Positions 43,776 through 53,868 of a stretch of DNA of 54,033 nt are shown one piece after another. The position numbers and the translations under genes were made by a program. Origin of the DNA: DASZMX01 sp035551475 (lineage in GTDB: Bacteria > Verrucomicrobiota > Verrucomicrobiia > Limisphaerales > Palsa-1400); the NCBI GenBank assembly GCA_035551475.1, contig DASZMX010000106.1, positions 1 through 54,033 on the forward strand, in the 5' to 3' direction. The notes beneath the pieces are model-generated. The model ran no database searches. It was given only the letters and a program-made list of their open reading frames with translations, and was not told where the DNA came from. Each line of letters opens with the position of its first letter. Within the stretch, counting starts at the first letter, position 1.

Positions 43776-45029
43776 TCAAGCCTCGCCAAAAAATTTCTGA
43801 ATTTCCCCGAGCGTTTCCAGCAAACGATCGACCTCCGCCGGGGTGTTGTAAAAGTAAAAGCTCGCGCGCGCGGTGGATTCGACGCCGAGTTTTTTCATGA
43901 GCGGCTGGTTGCAATGATGGCCGCCGCGCAACGCCACCCCGCGCTGATCCGCCACCGTCACCACGTCGTGCGCATGAATGTTTTTCATCAGGAAACTAAG
44001 CACGCCGGAACGCCCCTGCTTCGGGCCGAACAGGCGGATCCCGCGCAGGCTGGAGAGTTTTTCATAAGCATACGCCGCCAGCTCCGAATCGTGTTGCGCG
44101 ATCGCGTCGCAGCCGACCTTGTCAAGATAATCAAGCGCGGCGTGCAGGCCCACGGCGTTCGCGAAATCGGGTGTGCCGGCTTCGAACTTGTGCGGGACTT
44201 CCTTCCACGTGCTGTGAAAATAATCGACGGTGGCAATCATGTCGCCGCCGCCATGAAACGGCGGCATGGCTTCCAGAATTTCGCGGCGACCATACAGCGC
44301 GCCAATGCCCGTCGGAGCGCAAATTTTGTGACCGGAAAAAACCAGAAAATCGCAGCCCAACTCCTGCACATCGACCGGGCGATGCCCCACGGATTGCGCG
44401 CCGTCCACCAGCGTGGTGATGCCGCGCGCCCGGGCCCGCTTGCATAATTCGGCGGCTGGATTGACCGTGCCGAGCGTGTTGGAGACATGCGTGAAGGCAA
44501 ATAGCTTCACACTGCTGTCAAGCAATGAATCCAGCCGGCTCAGATCGAGCAGTCCGTCATCCCCGGTGACGGGAACATAAGCCAGCTTGGCGCCGGTGCG
44601 CTCCGCCACCATCTGCCAAGGGACGATGTTGCTGTGATGCTCCATTTCGGTGAGCAAAATGGTGTCGCCGCGTTGAAGGTTTTTCAGGCCCCAGGTGTGG
44701 GCGATGAGATTGATGCCTTCGGTCGTGCCGCGGGTGAAAATGATTTCCGCCGATTCGCGCGCATGCAAAAACTGCGCCACGCGATCGCGCGCGCCTTCAA
44801 ACGCCACGGTGGCGCGCCGGCTTAGTTCGTGGATGCCGCGATGCACATTGGCGTTGTCGCGCTCGTAGAACCGGCTCAGGGCGTCGATGACCGCGCGCGG
44901 TTTTTGCGAGGTCGCGGCATTGTCCAGATAGACGAGGGGAAAGCCATGCACCTGCTGGTCCAGGATGGGAAAATCCGCCCGGATCGTTCGGGAATCCAGC
45001 GTTGGGCCGCCTTGGGGTCGTGTCGTCAT
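43776..45029 (-). CDS. sufS: SufS-type cysteine desulfurase
   Basis: At 417 residues this PLP enzyme releases sulfur from cysteine. YLDNAATSQKP, GTTEGINLIAHTW, TEMEHHSNIVPWQ, DGAQSVGHRPVDVQ, VFSGHKICAPTGIG (PLP Lys) and LRGGHHCNQPLM (catalytic Cys loop) are present. It is the group II (SufS) type that works with SufU or SufE. Followed directly by the rhodanese-like gene. A hairpin with T-run (45060-45090) separates it from sufT, so part of its expression may come from another promoter. Confidence 0.95.
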   Translation of the reverse strand: MTTRPQGGPTLDSRTIRADFPILDQQVHGFPLVYLDNAATSQKPRAVIDALSRFYERDNANVHRGIHELSRRATVAFEGARDRVAQFLHARESAEIIFTRGTTEGINLIAHTWGLKNLQRGDTILLTEMEHHSNIVPWQMVAERTGAKLAYVPVTGDDGLLDLSRLDSLLDSSVKLFAFTHVSNTLGTVNPAAELCKRARARGITTLVDGAQSVGHRPVDVQELGCDFLVFSGHKICAPTGIGALYGRREILEAMPPFHGGGDMIATVDYFHSTWKEVPHKFEAGTPDFANAVGLHAALDYLDKVGCDAIAQHDSELAAYAYEKLSSLRGIRLFGPKQGRSGVLSFLMKNIHAHDVVTVADQRGVALRGGHHCNQPLMKKLGVESTARASFYFYNTPAEVDRLLETLGEIQKFFGEA

Positions 45030-45059
45030 GCGCGCGCTTTAAAGTGCCATAACGCCGGG

Positions 45060-45090
45060 AAAAAAGCAGGCGCGAAAGCGCATCCGCTGC
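45060..45090 (-). terminator. Possible terminator or attenuator inside the SUF operon
   Basis: Read leftward, gcag, a bulge, gcgc, a tttc loop, gcgc and ctgc pair into an interrupted stem followed by six T (45060-45065). It lies in the 72-bp gap between the sufT stop and the sufS start, the largest gap within the leftward SUF genes. It could reduce sufS expression relative to sufBCDUT. The bulged stem makes this uncertain. Confidence 0.45.
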
Positions 45091-45101
45091 CCGGCGTAAA
45101 A

Positions 45102-45647
45102 CTACATCAGGCCGAGTTCGAGCTTGGCCGCGTCGGAGAGCATGTCGCGGCTCCAGGGCGGGTCCCAGACCAAATGGACGGCGGTTTCTTTGACGCCGGG
45201 AATGGCCTGAATTTTTGTTTCGACGTCCTGCTGCAAGACCGGCCCCATCCCGCAGCCCGGGGCGGTCAAAGTCATTTTGACCTCGACGCGATAAGTGGCG
45301 TCGGGCAGTTGGGCAATCTGCAAATCGTAAATCAGGCCAAGGTCAACAATATTGACGGGAATTTCCGGATCGTAGCAGGTGCGGAGGCGCTCCAGGACTT
45401 GCTCCTCCTCCAGCGGCCCGCCGGGGGGAGCGGCCTCGGCCGGCGCAGGCGCGGCGTCGGCCTGCAAACCGAGGGCGTCGGCGTCCCTGGCCTCAATGCG
45501 GGCCATGTTGCCGTTGATGATGACGGTGTAGCTGCCGCCCAGCGCCTGCGTGATCGTCACCGCTTCACCCGCCAATAGCGTGATCTTGTTGCCCGCCGGA
45601 ATTAAAACGGCGTCGCAATCACGCTGCAAAATAATTTCGTCGCTCAT
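45102..45647 (-). CDS. sufT: SufT-type Fe-S assembly protein (DUF59)
   Basis: At 181 residues it has a MIP18/DUF59 domain at about 85-170: LRTCYDPEIPVNIVDLGLIY, MTLTAPGCGMGPVLQQDV and VHLVWDPPWSRDMLSD. SufT proteins help Fe-S maturation. Residues 1-60 form the SufT-specific N-terminal part (RDCDAVLIPAGNKITLLAGE), joined by an Ala/Pro linker. It overlaps sufU by 4 bp (ATGA). Confidence 0.93.
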   Translation of the reverse strand: MSDEIILQRDCDAVLIPAGNKITLLAGEAVTITQALGGSYTVIINGNMARIEARDADALGLQADAAPAPAEAAPPGGPLEEEQVLERLRTCYDPEIPVNIVDLGLIYDLQIAQLPDATYRVEVKMTLTAPGCGMGPVLQQDVETKIQAIPGVKETAVHLVWDPPWSRDMLSDAAKLELGLM

Positions 45648-46102
45648 GACTTGGCCGGTTCTTCAGTGGAGGTGGCGGCGTCACCCTTGAGCGCGGCCAG
45701 CATGGCGTGCCACGGCAGGGCGGCGCATTTGACGCGCATGGGAAAGTGATGCACACCCGCGAAGGCGCACAGTTTCCCGAGCGCTTCCTCGTCCGTCTTG
45801 CCGGTCGTCACCATTTGTTGATACGCGCCGAACTGCTGTTGCGCTTCGCTGGCTTTTTTGCCCTTCAAAAAATCTGTCATCATGGAGGCGGACGCCTTGG
45901 AAATGGCGCAGCCGTCGCCTTCGAAGGTCGCTTCCTTGATGATCTCGCCATCGAGCTTGAGATAAACGGTGAAATGATCGCCGCAGAGCGGGTTGTTGCC
46001 TTCCGCCTTGCGGTCGGCGTCGGCCATGACGCGAAAATTGCGCGGCTTGCGGCTGTGATCGAGGATCACCTCCTGATAAAGCTCGCTAAGATCGTCGGCC
46101 AT
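45644..46102 (-). CDS. sufU: SufU-type scaffold/sulfur-transfer protein
   Basis: At 152 residues it has ELYQEVILDHSRKPRNF and cluster/zinc Cys in NPLCGDHF, FEGDGCAISKAS and RVKCAALPWHAM. SufU receives sulfur from SufS, usually through a zinc site, in Gram-positive and many other bacteria. The 20-residue segment between the second and third Cys that distinguishes SufU from IscU is present. It lies 9 bp downstream of sufD and overlaps sufT. Confidence 0.94.
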   Translation of the reverse strand: MADDLSELYQEVILDHSRKPRNFRVMADADRKAEGNNPLCGDHFTVYLKLDGEIIKEATFEGDGCAISKASASMMTDFLKGKKASEAQQQFGAYQQMVTTGKTDEEALGKLCAFAGVHHFPMRVKCAALPWHAMLAALKGDAATSTEEPAKS

Positions 46103-46111
46103 AAAAAATCG

Positions 46112-47386
46112 TTACGCGGCGGCGAAACGCTTCGTCAACATTTCTTCCAGCGCCGTTCGCACCGGCTCGAGGTTGATGCGGTCCACCATGTCGCTGGCAA
46201 AGGCGCGGATCAACATCCGTTTGGCGTTGTCGTAGCCGATGCCGCGCGCCTGCAAATAGAATAGCGCTTCTTCGCTCAACTGCCCAATCGTCGCGCCGTG
46301 CGTGCATTTGACATCGTCGGCGAAAATCTCCAATTGCGGCTTGGTGTCGATGGCGGCGTTGTCGGAGAGGAGCAAATTGCGATTGGTTTGCTTGGCGTTG
46401 GTTTTCTGCGCGTCCTGGCGCACAAAGATCTTGCCGTTGAAAACGCCATGCGATTTGTCGGCCAGGATGCCGTGATAATATTCGTGGCTTTCGCAACGCG
46501 GCTGCGCGTGGTCCACGACTGTGTGATGGTCAATGGTTTGTTCGCCGCGGCCCATGTAAAGGCCGTTAAGGATGCCTTCCGCGCCGGAGCCGTTCAAAAT
46601 CGAATTAATGTGGTTGCGGGCCAGTCGTCCGCCGACCGCCACCGAATGGGAGAGCCAGCGGCTGTCTCGATCCTGCTGGCCCTGCACGGTGGCGATGTGA
46701 AATGTTTGGTCGTTTTCATCCTGGTACCGGCAATGCTCCACGCGCGCGCCCTCGCCCAGGACCAATTCGGTCACGGCATTGGTGACTTGCGCGGCGCCGC
46801 CGAGGCTGACGTAGGACTCGAGGATTTTCACCTCGCTACGGGGGCCGGCCACGATCAAATTGCGCGGCTGCACCACGGCGCCCTCGTCCTGCCCGGTGGC
46901 GATGAACAACAGATGAATCGGCTGCTCCACCACTTTGCCAGCGGCGACGGACACGAAACCGCCGTCGTGAAAGAGCGCCGCATTTAACGCGGCAAAATAT
47001 TCGGCCTTGGAGCCGACGTAGCGCGCGAGGTGCTTTTCGACGTCGGGCGATTTCTCCGCCCGCAAATTTCCAATGCGCGCGTCGGCGACTTTGCCTTTGG
47101 CGGAAAGCGCGCCGGAAAAGTAACCGTCCACGAACACCAGGCGCGGCCCTTCCAGGCCGAAGGTGAACGGTTTGAGATCTTCGAGCGAAACGGGTTTCGC
47201 GGGATCACGCGCCGGATGGAGCGGCAATTGCAGGAGCGGCGCCATATTCGTGAAACGCCATTCCTCATGCTTGATGGTGGGAAAGCCCAGGGCGCGTGAC
47301 CGCTCCAGGGCGGCCGCCCGCAAGGGCTGCAGCCACGCTAAGTCCGACCCACTTCCGTTGGGCGCTGCGAGCAATGCGTCAATCAT
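46112..47386 (-). CDS. sufD: Fe-S assembly protein SufD
   Basis: At 424 residues it is the SufD partner of the SufBCD complex. The right-handed beta-helix core is seen in SWLSHSVAVGGRLARN, LNGLYMGRGEQTIDHHTVVDHAQPRC and FNGKIFVRQDAQKTNAKQ, followed by DDVKCTHGATIGQLSEEALF (conserved Cys/His). The N-terminal 100 residues are helical, as in the family. It overlaps sufC by 4 bp. Confidence 0.95.
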   Translation of the reverse strand: MIDALLAAPNGSGSDLAWLQPLRAAALERSRALGFPTIKHEEWRFTNMAPLLQLPLHPARDPAKPVSLEDLKPFTFGLEGPRLVFVDGYFSGALSAKGKVADARIGNLRAEKSPDVEKHLARYVGSKAEYFAALNAALFHDGGFVSVAAGKVVEQPIHLLFIATGQDEGAVVQPRNLIVAGPRSEVKILESYVSLGGAAQVTNAVTELVLGEGARVEHCRYQDENDQTFHIATVQGQQDRDSRWLSHSVAVGGRLARNHINSILNGSGAEGILNGLYMGRGEQTIDHHTVVDHAQPRCESHEYYHGILADKSHGVFNGKIFVRQDAQKTNAKQTNRNLLLSDNAAIDTKPQLEIFADDVKCTHGATIGQLSEEALFYLQARGIGYDNAKRMLIRAFASDMVDRINLEPVRTALEEMLTKRFAAA

Positions 47387-48150
47387 GATTTTGCGCCGTT
47401 TTTGGCCACTTCCTCGATGATCCAGTCATAGCCGCGCTGCTCCAATTCCAGGGCCAGCTCCTTGCCGCCGGAGCGCACAATGCGGCCATGCAGCAGCACA
47501 TGCACAAAGTCGGGCACGATATAATTGAGCAAACGCTGGTAATGCGTGATGACGAGGGCGGAATTATCCGGGCGCCGCAGTTTGTTCACACCGCCCGCCA
47601 CGATGCGCAGGGCGTCAATGTCCAGGCCGGAATCCGTTTCGTCCAAAATCGCCAGCTTCGGCTCCAGCACGGCCATCTGGAAAATCTCGTTGCGCTTTTT
47701 CTCGCCGCCGGAGAAGCCTTCGTTCACCGGGCGATTGAGCAACGCCGGATCGAGCTCCAGCAACTTGGTTTTGTTTTTGACCAGCGCCAGGAACTCGATC
47801 GCGTCCAGCTCTGATTCTCCGCGCGCCTTGCGGCATTCGTTCAAAGCCGCCTTCAGGAAGTAGGTGCTGTTGACGCCGGGAATCTCCACCGGGTATTGGA
47901 ATGCGAGGAAGATGCCCGCGCGCGCCCGCTCCTCCGGCTTCATGTCCAGGAGGTCGGCGCCGTTGAAAACGACCGCGCCGCCGGTGACTTCGTAATCATT
48001 TTTGCCCGCCAGGACCTGGGCCAGCGTGCTTTTGCCGCTGCCATTGGGCCCCATGATGGCATGGACTTCGCCCGGGCCGATTTTGAGATTCAGGCTCTTG
48101 AGAATCTGTTTGCCGTCCACGCCGGCCGATAAGTTTTTTATGTCAAGCAT
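47383..48150 (-). CDS. sufC: Fe-S assembly ATPase SufC
   Basis: At 255 residues it is an ABC ATPase without membrane domain. Walker A GPNGSGKSTLAQVLAG, the signature FSGGEKKRNEIFQM and Walker B LAILDETDSGLDIDAL are exact for SufC, which drives the SufBCD scaffold. It is preceded by 50 bp after sufB, a gap without other features. Confidence 0.97.
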   Translation of the reverse strand: MLDIKNLSAGVDGKQILKSLNLKIGPGEVHAIMGPNGSGKSTLAQVLAGKNDYEVTGGAVVFNGADLLDMKPEERARAGIFLAFQYPVEIPGVNSTYFLKAALNECRKARGESELDAIEFLALVKNKTKLLELDPALLNRPVNEGFSGGEKKRNEIFQMAVLEPKLAILDETDSGLDIDALRIVAGGVNKLRRPDNSALVITHYQRLLNYIVPDFVHVLLHGRIVRSGGKELALELEQRGYDWIIEEVAKNGAKS

Positions 48151-48200
48151 TGGTAGTAGAGGGGGCCGCGCCGCGGGCCCTGAAAGTTAAACGGGAAAAA

Positions 48201-49649
<1,449 letters not shown>

Positions 49650-49651
49650 AT

Positions 49652-49668
49652 CGGACAAAATTAGTCCG
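49652..49668. promoter_or_regulatory. Rrf2-type (IscR/SufR-like) operator before sufB
   Basis: The 17-nt inverted repeat cggacaaaattagtccg has perfect 5-bp arms and a 7-nt AT-rich centre. Read leftward it is CGGACTAATTTTGTCCG, close to the GACTA-(AT-rich)-AGTC pattern of IscR type 1 and SufR-like Rrf2 sites that repress suf/isc operons. It lies 3 bp before the sufB ATG, where a bound Fe-S repressor would block transcription. No Rrf2 gene is in this window. Confidence 0.65.
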
Positions 49669-49673
49669 TTTCC

Positions 49674-49701
49674 AGCTTAGGCCAGCCAAGACGGTTGTCA
49701 A
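49674..49701 (-). promoter_or_regulatory. Predicted sufB promoter
   Basis: Reading leftward, a perfect -35 box TTGACA (49701-49696) is followed by a 16-bp spacer and a weak -10 box TAAGCT (49679-49674). Transcription would start near 49667-49669, over the Rrf2-type operator, giving a very short leader of about 20 nt. An alternative AT-rich -10 TAATTT (49663-49658) inside the operator has no spaced -35. Confidence 0.5.
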
Positions 49702-49735
49702 CGCCGGAGGCATCGCCCCTTGACAGCGGCCCGCA

Positions 49736-52700
49736 ATGCTCTCAAGGTGGCATCGAAATCAGCCGATAATCCGCCTAATAGCCGTGTTGTGTCGTGTTCA
49801 TAACTCCCAGAGGTTGCGCCGCTTACTGCGAGGCGTGGCGCGCCTTTTCCTCGCGGGATGGTGCGGGGCTCCCGCCATGGCCCAGACGCCGCGCGAGAAT
49901 CAAAGCCTGACCAATTTGCAGCAGATCTGGGAATTGCCGCGGGAAAGCCGCTCCGATCCGCATAAAATCCGCTTTGAAGCGATCGTCTATTATTTCGATG
50001 CCGAATGGAACGTCGTCTGGGGCGAATGCGCCGGAAAGCCCACCGTCTTGCCGATTGGGAATTCACCCGTGCCGCTGCAGGCCGGGGATCGAATTCTTCT
50101 GGATGGAGTGATCATTCCCTCGCAACAACGCTTCCTGTGGGACCAGACCCAGATCACGGCGCTGGAGCATGGCGCCGCGCCCTCGCCGCAGCCGATCCCG
50201 AATTTGATCGATCCGGCGCAGAAATGGAACAAAAGCCTCGTCACGGTGGAGGGCTTGATTGACCGGGAAGTTCCCGAGGAATCGCCCGCCCATTTGACCT
50301 TTCGTTTTCAATGTGGCGATAGCAGCGCCATTGCGTATGTGTTGCGCGGCACGGACACCAATCGCACCTGGAAAACGGGCGATTATGTCCGGGTGAAAGC
50401 GGTTTATTTCGCGGAGTTGGACCGGGAAGGCAAACCCAATCGGATCAACCTGTATGTGGCGAGCCCTAAAGACATCGAAGTGATCGGCCATTTGGCCAGC
50501 GATCCGCGCTTTGCCATTCCGGTCACGGCCATCGACCAAATTCAGGAAGACATCTCCACCAACGACCAAATCCGCGTGGAAGGCATCGTGCGGAGTTTTG
50601 AGCCCGGCAAATGGCTGACGCTGTGGGACGAAACCGGCCAGGTCATGGTGCAGACGCCCCAGACGCAATTGCTGCGCTTCGGCGACCGGGTGGAAGCCAT
50701 TGGCTATCCTTATATGGTCGGCATTCAACAATGTTTGCGGAGCGGTCTCTGCCGATTATCCACGAACACCGCGCCGGCTTTTTCGCCGGGAGAAGCGCAC
50801 GGGCCGTTGCGGCTGGCGGCGCGCATCCAAGAGATGGACCGCGCCGAGGCGCAGCGCCATCAGGCGGTCAATTTGCGCGGCGTCATTACTTGGTCGCATC
50901 CGAGCACGCCGTTCATTTACATGATGGACGCCAGCGGCGGCGTGCGCGTGATGAATCCCAATTGGCAGGGGCACGATGCCCAGCGGCCCGGCTCGATTGT
51001 GAGCATCAGCGGCGCGGTGGCCGAGGGGGATTTTGTGCCGGTGGTCACCAACGCCGTGGCGACGCGCCTGAGCTATTGGAATATCGCGCCCGGCCCGCTG
51101 GTGAGTTTGGAGCAAGCGTTGACCGGCGCCGAGGACGGGCGCTGGATTCAAATGCGCGGCTTGGTGCGCAGCGTGACGCACAGCAACCAATTAACTCGCC
51201 TGGACATGGGAACATCCAGCGGGGAGTTTGAGGTGTGGACGCCGACACCCACCAACCATCTGCTCGAACCGGCTCCGGGCTCCATCATTCGCGCGGAGGG
51301 TGTCTGCGCGGTCACGGCCAATGCCCGCCATCAAGTCGCCGGCATCCAAATCTGGGCCGCGAAAGGCGATAACTTTCAAGTCGAGGAACCCGCGCCGATC
51401 GATCTTTTCGCCGCTGAATTGCGCACTTTGGGCGATCTGCGGCGTTTTAGTTTGCAATCCGATTTGAATCGCCGCGTGCGCACCGCCGGCGCCGTCGCGC
51501 TCTATGTGCCGGGCGAATATTTGTGCGTCCAGGACGGAGCTGACAGCGTTTTCGCTTTGTGCGAGCAGACCGAACCATTGCAACCGGGCGACCGCGTGGA
51601 ATTGGTCGGTTTTCCCGGTCGTCAGGGGCGCAAATTCGTGTTGCGCGACGCCGTCTTTCGGCGCGTGAGTTCGGGCGCGGAGCCGGCGCCGCTGCCGTTA
51701 AGAGGCGCCGCCGTCAACCCGGATTTGCAGGGCCTCCTGGTGAAGGCGCGCGGCTCCCTGCTGAATATCGAACACACCGACGGCGAATGGCGCCTGTTGA
51801 TCGAGCCGTCGGACGCGCCTCCGTTTAAAGCTGTGTTGCCCCAATCCGCCGCGCCTGACATGGGCGGCCTGCGTCTGGGGAGCAAATTATCGGTCACAGG
51901 CGTTTACGAAACGGAAACAGACGAAGTGGGGACGCCGCGGTCCTTTCAAGTTCGCCTGCGCACGGCGCGCGACCTGGTGATGGAGCGTCTGGCGCCGTGG
52001 TGGACGCTGGGCCGCATGCTGGCGCTGCTGTCGGCCGTGCTCGTTGTGCTGTTGATAGGGTTGGTGTGGGCGATTGCCATTTCGCGCAAGAACAGCGCTT
52101 TGGCCGAGGCCAACACGCGGTTGCGCGAGGCCCAGGGCGAATTGCAGACGGCGCATGATCAATTGGAAGTGCGCGTCTCGGAGCGCACGCGGGAATTGCG
52201 CGAGCAGGTTTCCGCCAAGGAACGCGCGCGCGCCGACCTGGCGCAGGCGCAAAACAAATTGATCGTCGTTTCCCGGCAGGCCGGCATGGCGGAAGTGGCC
52301 ACCGGCATTTTGCATAATGTTGGCAATGTCCTTAACAGCGTGAATGTTTCCGCCACGCTGATTCGCGACCGCATCCGGCAGCACCGCGCCGAATCGGTGG
52401 GCAAGGTCGCCTCGCTTTTGCAGCAGCCTCCGGCCGACCTAGGCCATTTTCTCACGGAAGACACGAAGGGAAAAACGGTGCCCGATTTTCTCGCCAAGCT
52501 TGGCCATGCGCTCGTGCAGGACAAACGGGAATTGGAAACGGAAGTCGATGCTCTCACCAAAAATGTGGAGCACATCAACGCGATTGTTTCCATGCAGCAG
52601 AATTACGCGAAGGCCGGCGGCATCATGGAGCGGCTCGACGTCAAGGAGGTCGTCGAGGATTCCATCCAGATCAATGCGTGCGGCCTGGAGCGGCATGACG

Positions 52701-53122
52701 TGCGGTTGCGCCGCGAGTTTCAGCCGGTCCCGCTCGCCTTGATCGACCGGCACAAAGTCCTGCAAATTCTCATCAACCTGGTCAACAACGCCAAATACGC
52801 CGTGGACGAAAACACCGGCGAAAAAGAAATCGTGGTGTCGATTGCGTGCGCGGACGAACATCGTCTGCAAATCAGCGTGGCCGACAACGGCGCCGGCATC
52901 GCCGCCGAGAATCTCGACCGCATTTTTTCGCAAGGATTCACCACGCGGAAACATGGGCACGGCTTCGGTTTGCATAGCGGCGCGCTGGCGGCGAAGGAGT
53001 TGGGCGGAAGCCTCTCGGTGCGCAGCCCGGGCCTGGGGTTGGGAGCGACTTTTACGCTGGAGATTCCGCTGGCCGCCGGGCCCGCCGACCATCCGGGATT
53101 CACCGCCCGCCGCGCCGCATGA
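49736..53122 (+). CDS. Histidine kinase with OB-fold-like periplasmic repeats
   Basis: At 1128 residues it has a signal-like N-terminus (LRGVARLFLAGWCGAPAMAQ). About 700 residues outside the membrane hold at least five OB-fold-like units, each shaped xVxGxV...-(W/F)-xxxxDxxG-xxVxx-...-PGDxVxxxG: IRVEGIVRSFEPGKWLTLWD, VNLRGVITWSHP, IQMRGLVRSV, RTAGAVALYVPGEYLCVQD, VKARGSLLNIE. A membrane helix at about 755-780 leads to a coiled coil, then the H-box GILHNVGNVLNSVN (His860) and HATPase_c (ILINLVNNAKYAV, DNGAGI, GHGFGLHSGALAAKELGG). LHNVGN kinases lack the classic SHE box. The signal is unknown. Start at ATG 49736; GTG 49784 or 49796 are alternatives. Confidence 0.88.
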   Translation: MLSRWHRNQPIIRLIAVLCRVHNSQRLRRLLRGVARLFLAGWCGAPAMAQTPRENQSLTNLQQIWELPRESRSDPHKIRFEAIVYYFDAEWNVVWGECAGKPTVLPIGNSPVPLQAGDRILLDGVIIPSQQRFLWDQTQITALEHGAAPSPQPIPNLIDPAQKWNKSLVTVEGLIDREVPEESPAHLTFRFQCGDSSAIAYVLRGTDTNRTWKTGDYVRVKAVYFAELDREGKPNRINLYVASPKDIEVIGHLASDPRFAIPVTAIDQIQEDISTNDQIRVEGIVRSFEPGKWLTLWDETGQVMVQTPQTQLLRFGDRVEAIGYPYMVGIQQCLRSGLCRLSTNTAPAFSPGEAHGPLRLAARIQEMDRAEAQRHQAVNLRGVITWSHPSTPFIYMMDASGGVRVMNPNWQGHDAQRPGSIVSISGAVAEGDFVPVVTNAVATRLSYWNIAPGPLVSLEQALTGAEDGRWIQMRGLVRSVTHSNQLTRLDMGTSSGEFEVWTPTPTNHLLEPAPGSIIRAEGVCAVTANARHQVAGIQIWAAKGDNFQVEEPAPIDLFAAELRTLGDLRRFSLQSDLNRRVRTAGAVALYVPGEYLCVQDGADSVFALCEQTEPLQPGDRVELVGFPGRQGRKFVLRDAVFRRVSSGAEPAPLPLRGAAVNPDLQGLLVKARGSLLNIEHTDGEWRLLIEPSDAPPFKAVLPQSAAPDMGGLRLGSKLSVTGVYETETDEVGTPRSFQVRLRTARDLVMERLAPWWTLGRMLALLSAVLVVLLIGLVWAIAISRKNSALAEANTRLREAQGELQTAHDQLEVRVSERTRELREQVSAKERARADLAQAQNKLIVVSRQAGMAEVATGILHNVGNVLNSVNVSATLIRDRIRQHRAESVGKVASLLQQPPADLGHFLTEDTKGKTVPDFLAKLGHALVQDKRELETEVDALTKNVEHINAIVSMQQNYAKAGGIMERLDVKEVVEDSIQINACGLERHDVRLRREFQPVPLALIDRHKVLQILINLVNNAKYAVDENTGEKEIVVSIACADEHRLQISVADNGAGIAAENLDRIFSQGFTTRKHGHGFGLHSGALAAKELGGSLSVRSPGLGLGATFTLEIPLAAGPADHPGFTARRAA

Positions 53123-53228
53123 GTGTCAAGCGCAAGATGACGGTTTTGGGGCGCGCGGAAAATCCCCGTTGCTTGACGCAAGGGGCGCCTTCCATTAACT
53201 TGCCCTCGTCAGTTGACTGATCGTTTTT

Positions 53229-53864
53229 ATGCAAAATTTTCTAGTTCCGATGGTGGTGGAGCAAACGGGGCGCGGCGAACGCGGCTATGATATTTACTCC
53301 CGTTTGCTGGTGGATCGCATTGTTTTTCTCGGCACGCCCGTGGATGACATGGTGGCCAATTTAATCATCGCGCAATTGCTCTTCCTGCAAATGGCGGATC
53401 CCAAGAAGGATATTCATCTTTACATCAATTCTCCCGGCGGCAGCGTCACGGCGGGCCTGGCGATTTATGACACGATGCAGTTCCTGACCTGCGACACCAA
53501 CACCTATTGCATCGGCCAGGCGGCCAGCATGGGCGCGGTGCTGTTGTGCGGCGGGACCAAGGGCAAGCGTTTCTCGCTGCCCAACGCGAACATCATGATC
53601 CACCAGGTCCTCGGCGGCGCCGAAGGCCCGGCCAGCGACGTCGAAATCCGCGTCAAGTACATGCTCAAGCTGAAGAACCGGTTGAACGCCATTATTTCCA
53701 AGCACACCGGCAAACCGGTGGAGCAGGTGGAGCGTGATTGCGACCGCGATAATTTCATGACGCCCGAGGAGGCCAAGGCCTATGGCTTGGTCGATGAAGT
53801 GGTGCAGTCGCGCAAGGAAATTCCCGGTTTGACGGACGGCAAGGACACTGCCAAGATACCCTAA
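53229..53864 (+). CDS. clpP: ATP-dependent Clp protease proteolytic subunit
   Basis: At 211 residues it has normal length. The catalytic triad is Ser100 (GQAASMGAVLL), His125 (NIMIHQVLGG) and the Asp in ERDCDRDNFM. YINSPGGSVTAGLAIYDTM forms the substrate strand. ClpP rings degrade unfolded proteins delivered by ClpX. It lies 4 bp upstream of clpX on the same strand, the usual pair. No trigger-factor gene precedes it; the sensor kinase does, ending 106 bp earlier. Confidence 0.97.
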   Translation: MQNFLVPMVVEQTGRGERGYDIYSRLLVDRIVFLGTPVDDMVANLIIAQLLFLQMADPKKDIHLYINSPGGSVTAGLAIYDTMQFLTCDTNTYCIGQAASMGAVLLCGGTKGKRFSLPNANIMIHQVLGGAEGPASDVEIRVKYMLKLKNRLNAIISKHTGKPVEQVERDCDRDNFMTPEEAKAYGLVDEVVQSRKEIPGLTDGKDTAKIP

Positions 53865-53868
53865 AATC

